Source of the DNA: Baffinella frigidus | Taxonomy: Eukaryota > Cryptophyceae > Cryptomonadales > Baffinellaceae | NCBI GenBank assembly: GCA_026770585.1 | Contig: MU647474.1 | Span: forward strand, 55,039-67,056 | Reading direction: 5' to 3' | Length of the DNA stretch: 12,018 bases | Part shown: positions 11,291-12,018 of the stretch, piece by piece | Layout of the letters: every line of letters starts with the position of its first letter | Position numbering within the stretch: position 1 is the first letter of the stretch | The notes under the pieces: generated by a model | Databases searched by the model: none | The model's input: only the letters and a program-made list of their open reading frames with translations | Told to the model about the DNA's origin: nothing | Made by a program: the position numbers and the translations under genes

Positions 11291-11418
11291 GGTTCACTTT
11301 TCCTAATCGTAGGTCACGGAGGACGGAGCATCTTATCCATTGCCCTGGAACTATAACCGCATTTGTCCCGGATACCTGGGGGGAAAGGAACTCAGCCGCT
11401 GCTAAGTGGATTGACACA

Positions 11419-11544
11419 CCACGCCAGAGTCTTGGAAGGGGTTGCCAAAAGTCAATTTTCCCTCAAGGCAGTGGTTTTCAAAAGTTGCAAACCCTATCCT
11501 GATAGGGTTTACAAAATTCAACCCCCGCCTGCAATCTGGCGTGG
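11419..11544 (+). mobile_element. 126-bp MITE-B, copy 2
   Basis: CCACGCCAGA at 11419-11428 and TCTGGCGTGG at 11535-11544, flanked by ACA on both sides (11416-11418, 11545-11547), a likely 3-bp target duplication. The left 40 bp match the complementary right end of the copy at 2658-2795. An internal palindrome AAACCCTATCC/GGATAGGGTTT-like lies at about 11488-11512. A further end-like GCAATCTGGCGTGG lies at 11647-11660. Confidence 0.8.
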
Positions 11545-11717
11545 ACAGTGTGCTGCGAAGGAGATTTTGACCCAAACTCCGGTCGAAATATCGGTTAATA
11601 ACATGTTTTTGTACCTGGTAATTGTTAATTAGTTGTTAATTGATCTGCAATCTGGCGTGGCAGGTCAGAGAGGAACGAGCAAACGCTTGGGCACATCGAC
11701 TCCCTCCTCTCAGGCTC

Positions 11718-12018
11718 GTAACCCTAAACCCTCTACACTCAACCCTAAACCCTAAACCCTAAACCCCAAGCCCAAAACCCAAAACCCAAAACCCAAAACC
11801 CAAAACCCAAAACCCAAACTCTAAACCCCAAAACCCCAAAACCCCAAAACCCAAACCCCAAAACCCGACACCCAAAACAAAAAAACCAAACACAAACCCC
11901 TAAACCCTAAACCCTAAACCCAAAACCCAAACCCAAAACCCAAAACCCGAACCCCACACCCCACACCCCACACTCCAACCCTCAAACCCCACACCCCGAA
12001 CCCCAAACCCCAAACCCC
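11718..12018 (-). repeat. Degenerate telomere-like array at the window edge
   Basis: About 300 bp of CCCTAAA, CCCAAAA and CCCCAAA units, C-rich on plus, running off the window. A chromosome terminus on the right would show TTTAGGG on plus, so this is interstitial or inverted, not a normal right-hand telomere. Confidence 0.85.

Noticed and set aside
11718-12018. Right-hand chromosome end
   Set aside because: The polarity is wrong (CCCTAAA on plus) and the array is too degenerate for an active telomere.

Overview
Eukaryotic nuclear DNA from an alga with a secondary red-lineage plastid. Three things point there. First, there are many tracts of Arabidopsis-type TTTAGGG telomeric repeat. Second, a first exon encodes a bipartite plastid leader (signal peptide, then AAAFAP, with Phe as predicted +1). 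Third, a second exon supplies a thylakoid-lumen signal. Short exons, long repeat-filled introns and acceptors that are nearly all AG|G fit a dinoflagellate best, but a stramenopile such as a pelagophyte, or a haptophyte, is possible. Nothing prokaryotic was seen.

Main reading: one gene on the minus strand runs from about 9020 down to 347. It is split into small exons and encodes a plastid, probably thylakoid-lumenal, FKBP-type peptidyl-prolyl isomerase-like protein. The exons lie in protein order: 9020-8856 leader; 8625-8551 lumen signal; 6801-6725 (or 7078-6938); 6573-6498; 6226-6183; 5567-5468; 3911-3876; 2870-2799; 1373-1281; 424-347 with the stop. Each junction in this chain has GT..AG ends and matching phase. 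The chain sums to 816 nt, 271 codons plus stop. The join from exon 2 to exon 3 is the least certain.

The introns are the unusual part. Two (6724-6574 and 6497-6227) are almost entirely degenerate telomeric repeat, CCCTAAA on the sense strand. Others hold MITE-like inverted-repeat elements, near-perfect palindromes, GA/TC microsatellites and many partial copies of the gene's own exons. There are about six copies of the 3' half of exon 6, four of exon 8, five of exon 9 and three each of exons 3 and 10. Several times a small palindromic element sits between two direct copies of the same exon segment. In one decayed copy exons 4 and 5 are fused exactly at the splice junction.

Layout. 1-2040: terminal exons, their copies, telomere-like tracts, two inverted 104-bp MITEs and GA arrays. 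2040-3920: exons 7 and 8 with copies, a second MITE family and a telomeric tract. 3920-5600: exon 6 and five fragments, a 74-bp palindrome and a 153-bp foldback. 5600-7320: exons 3-5, telomeric introns and chimeric exon copies. 7320-8550: dispersed repeats and a foldback. 8551-9020: exons 2 and 1. 9281-9628: a weak candidate gene on the plus strand, divergent from the FKBP gene. 9900-12018: no convincing gene; hairpin elements and a roughly 300-bp CCCTAAA/CCCAAA-like tract at the right edge.
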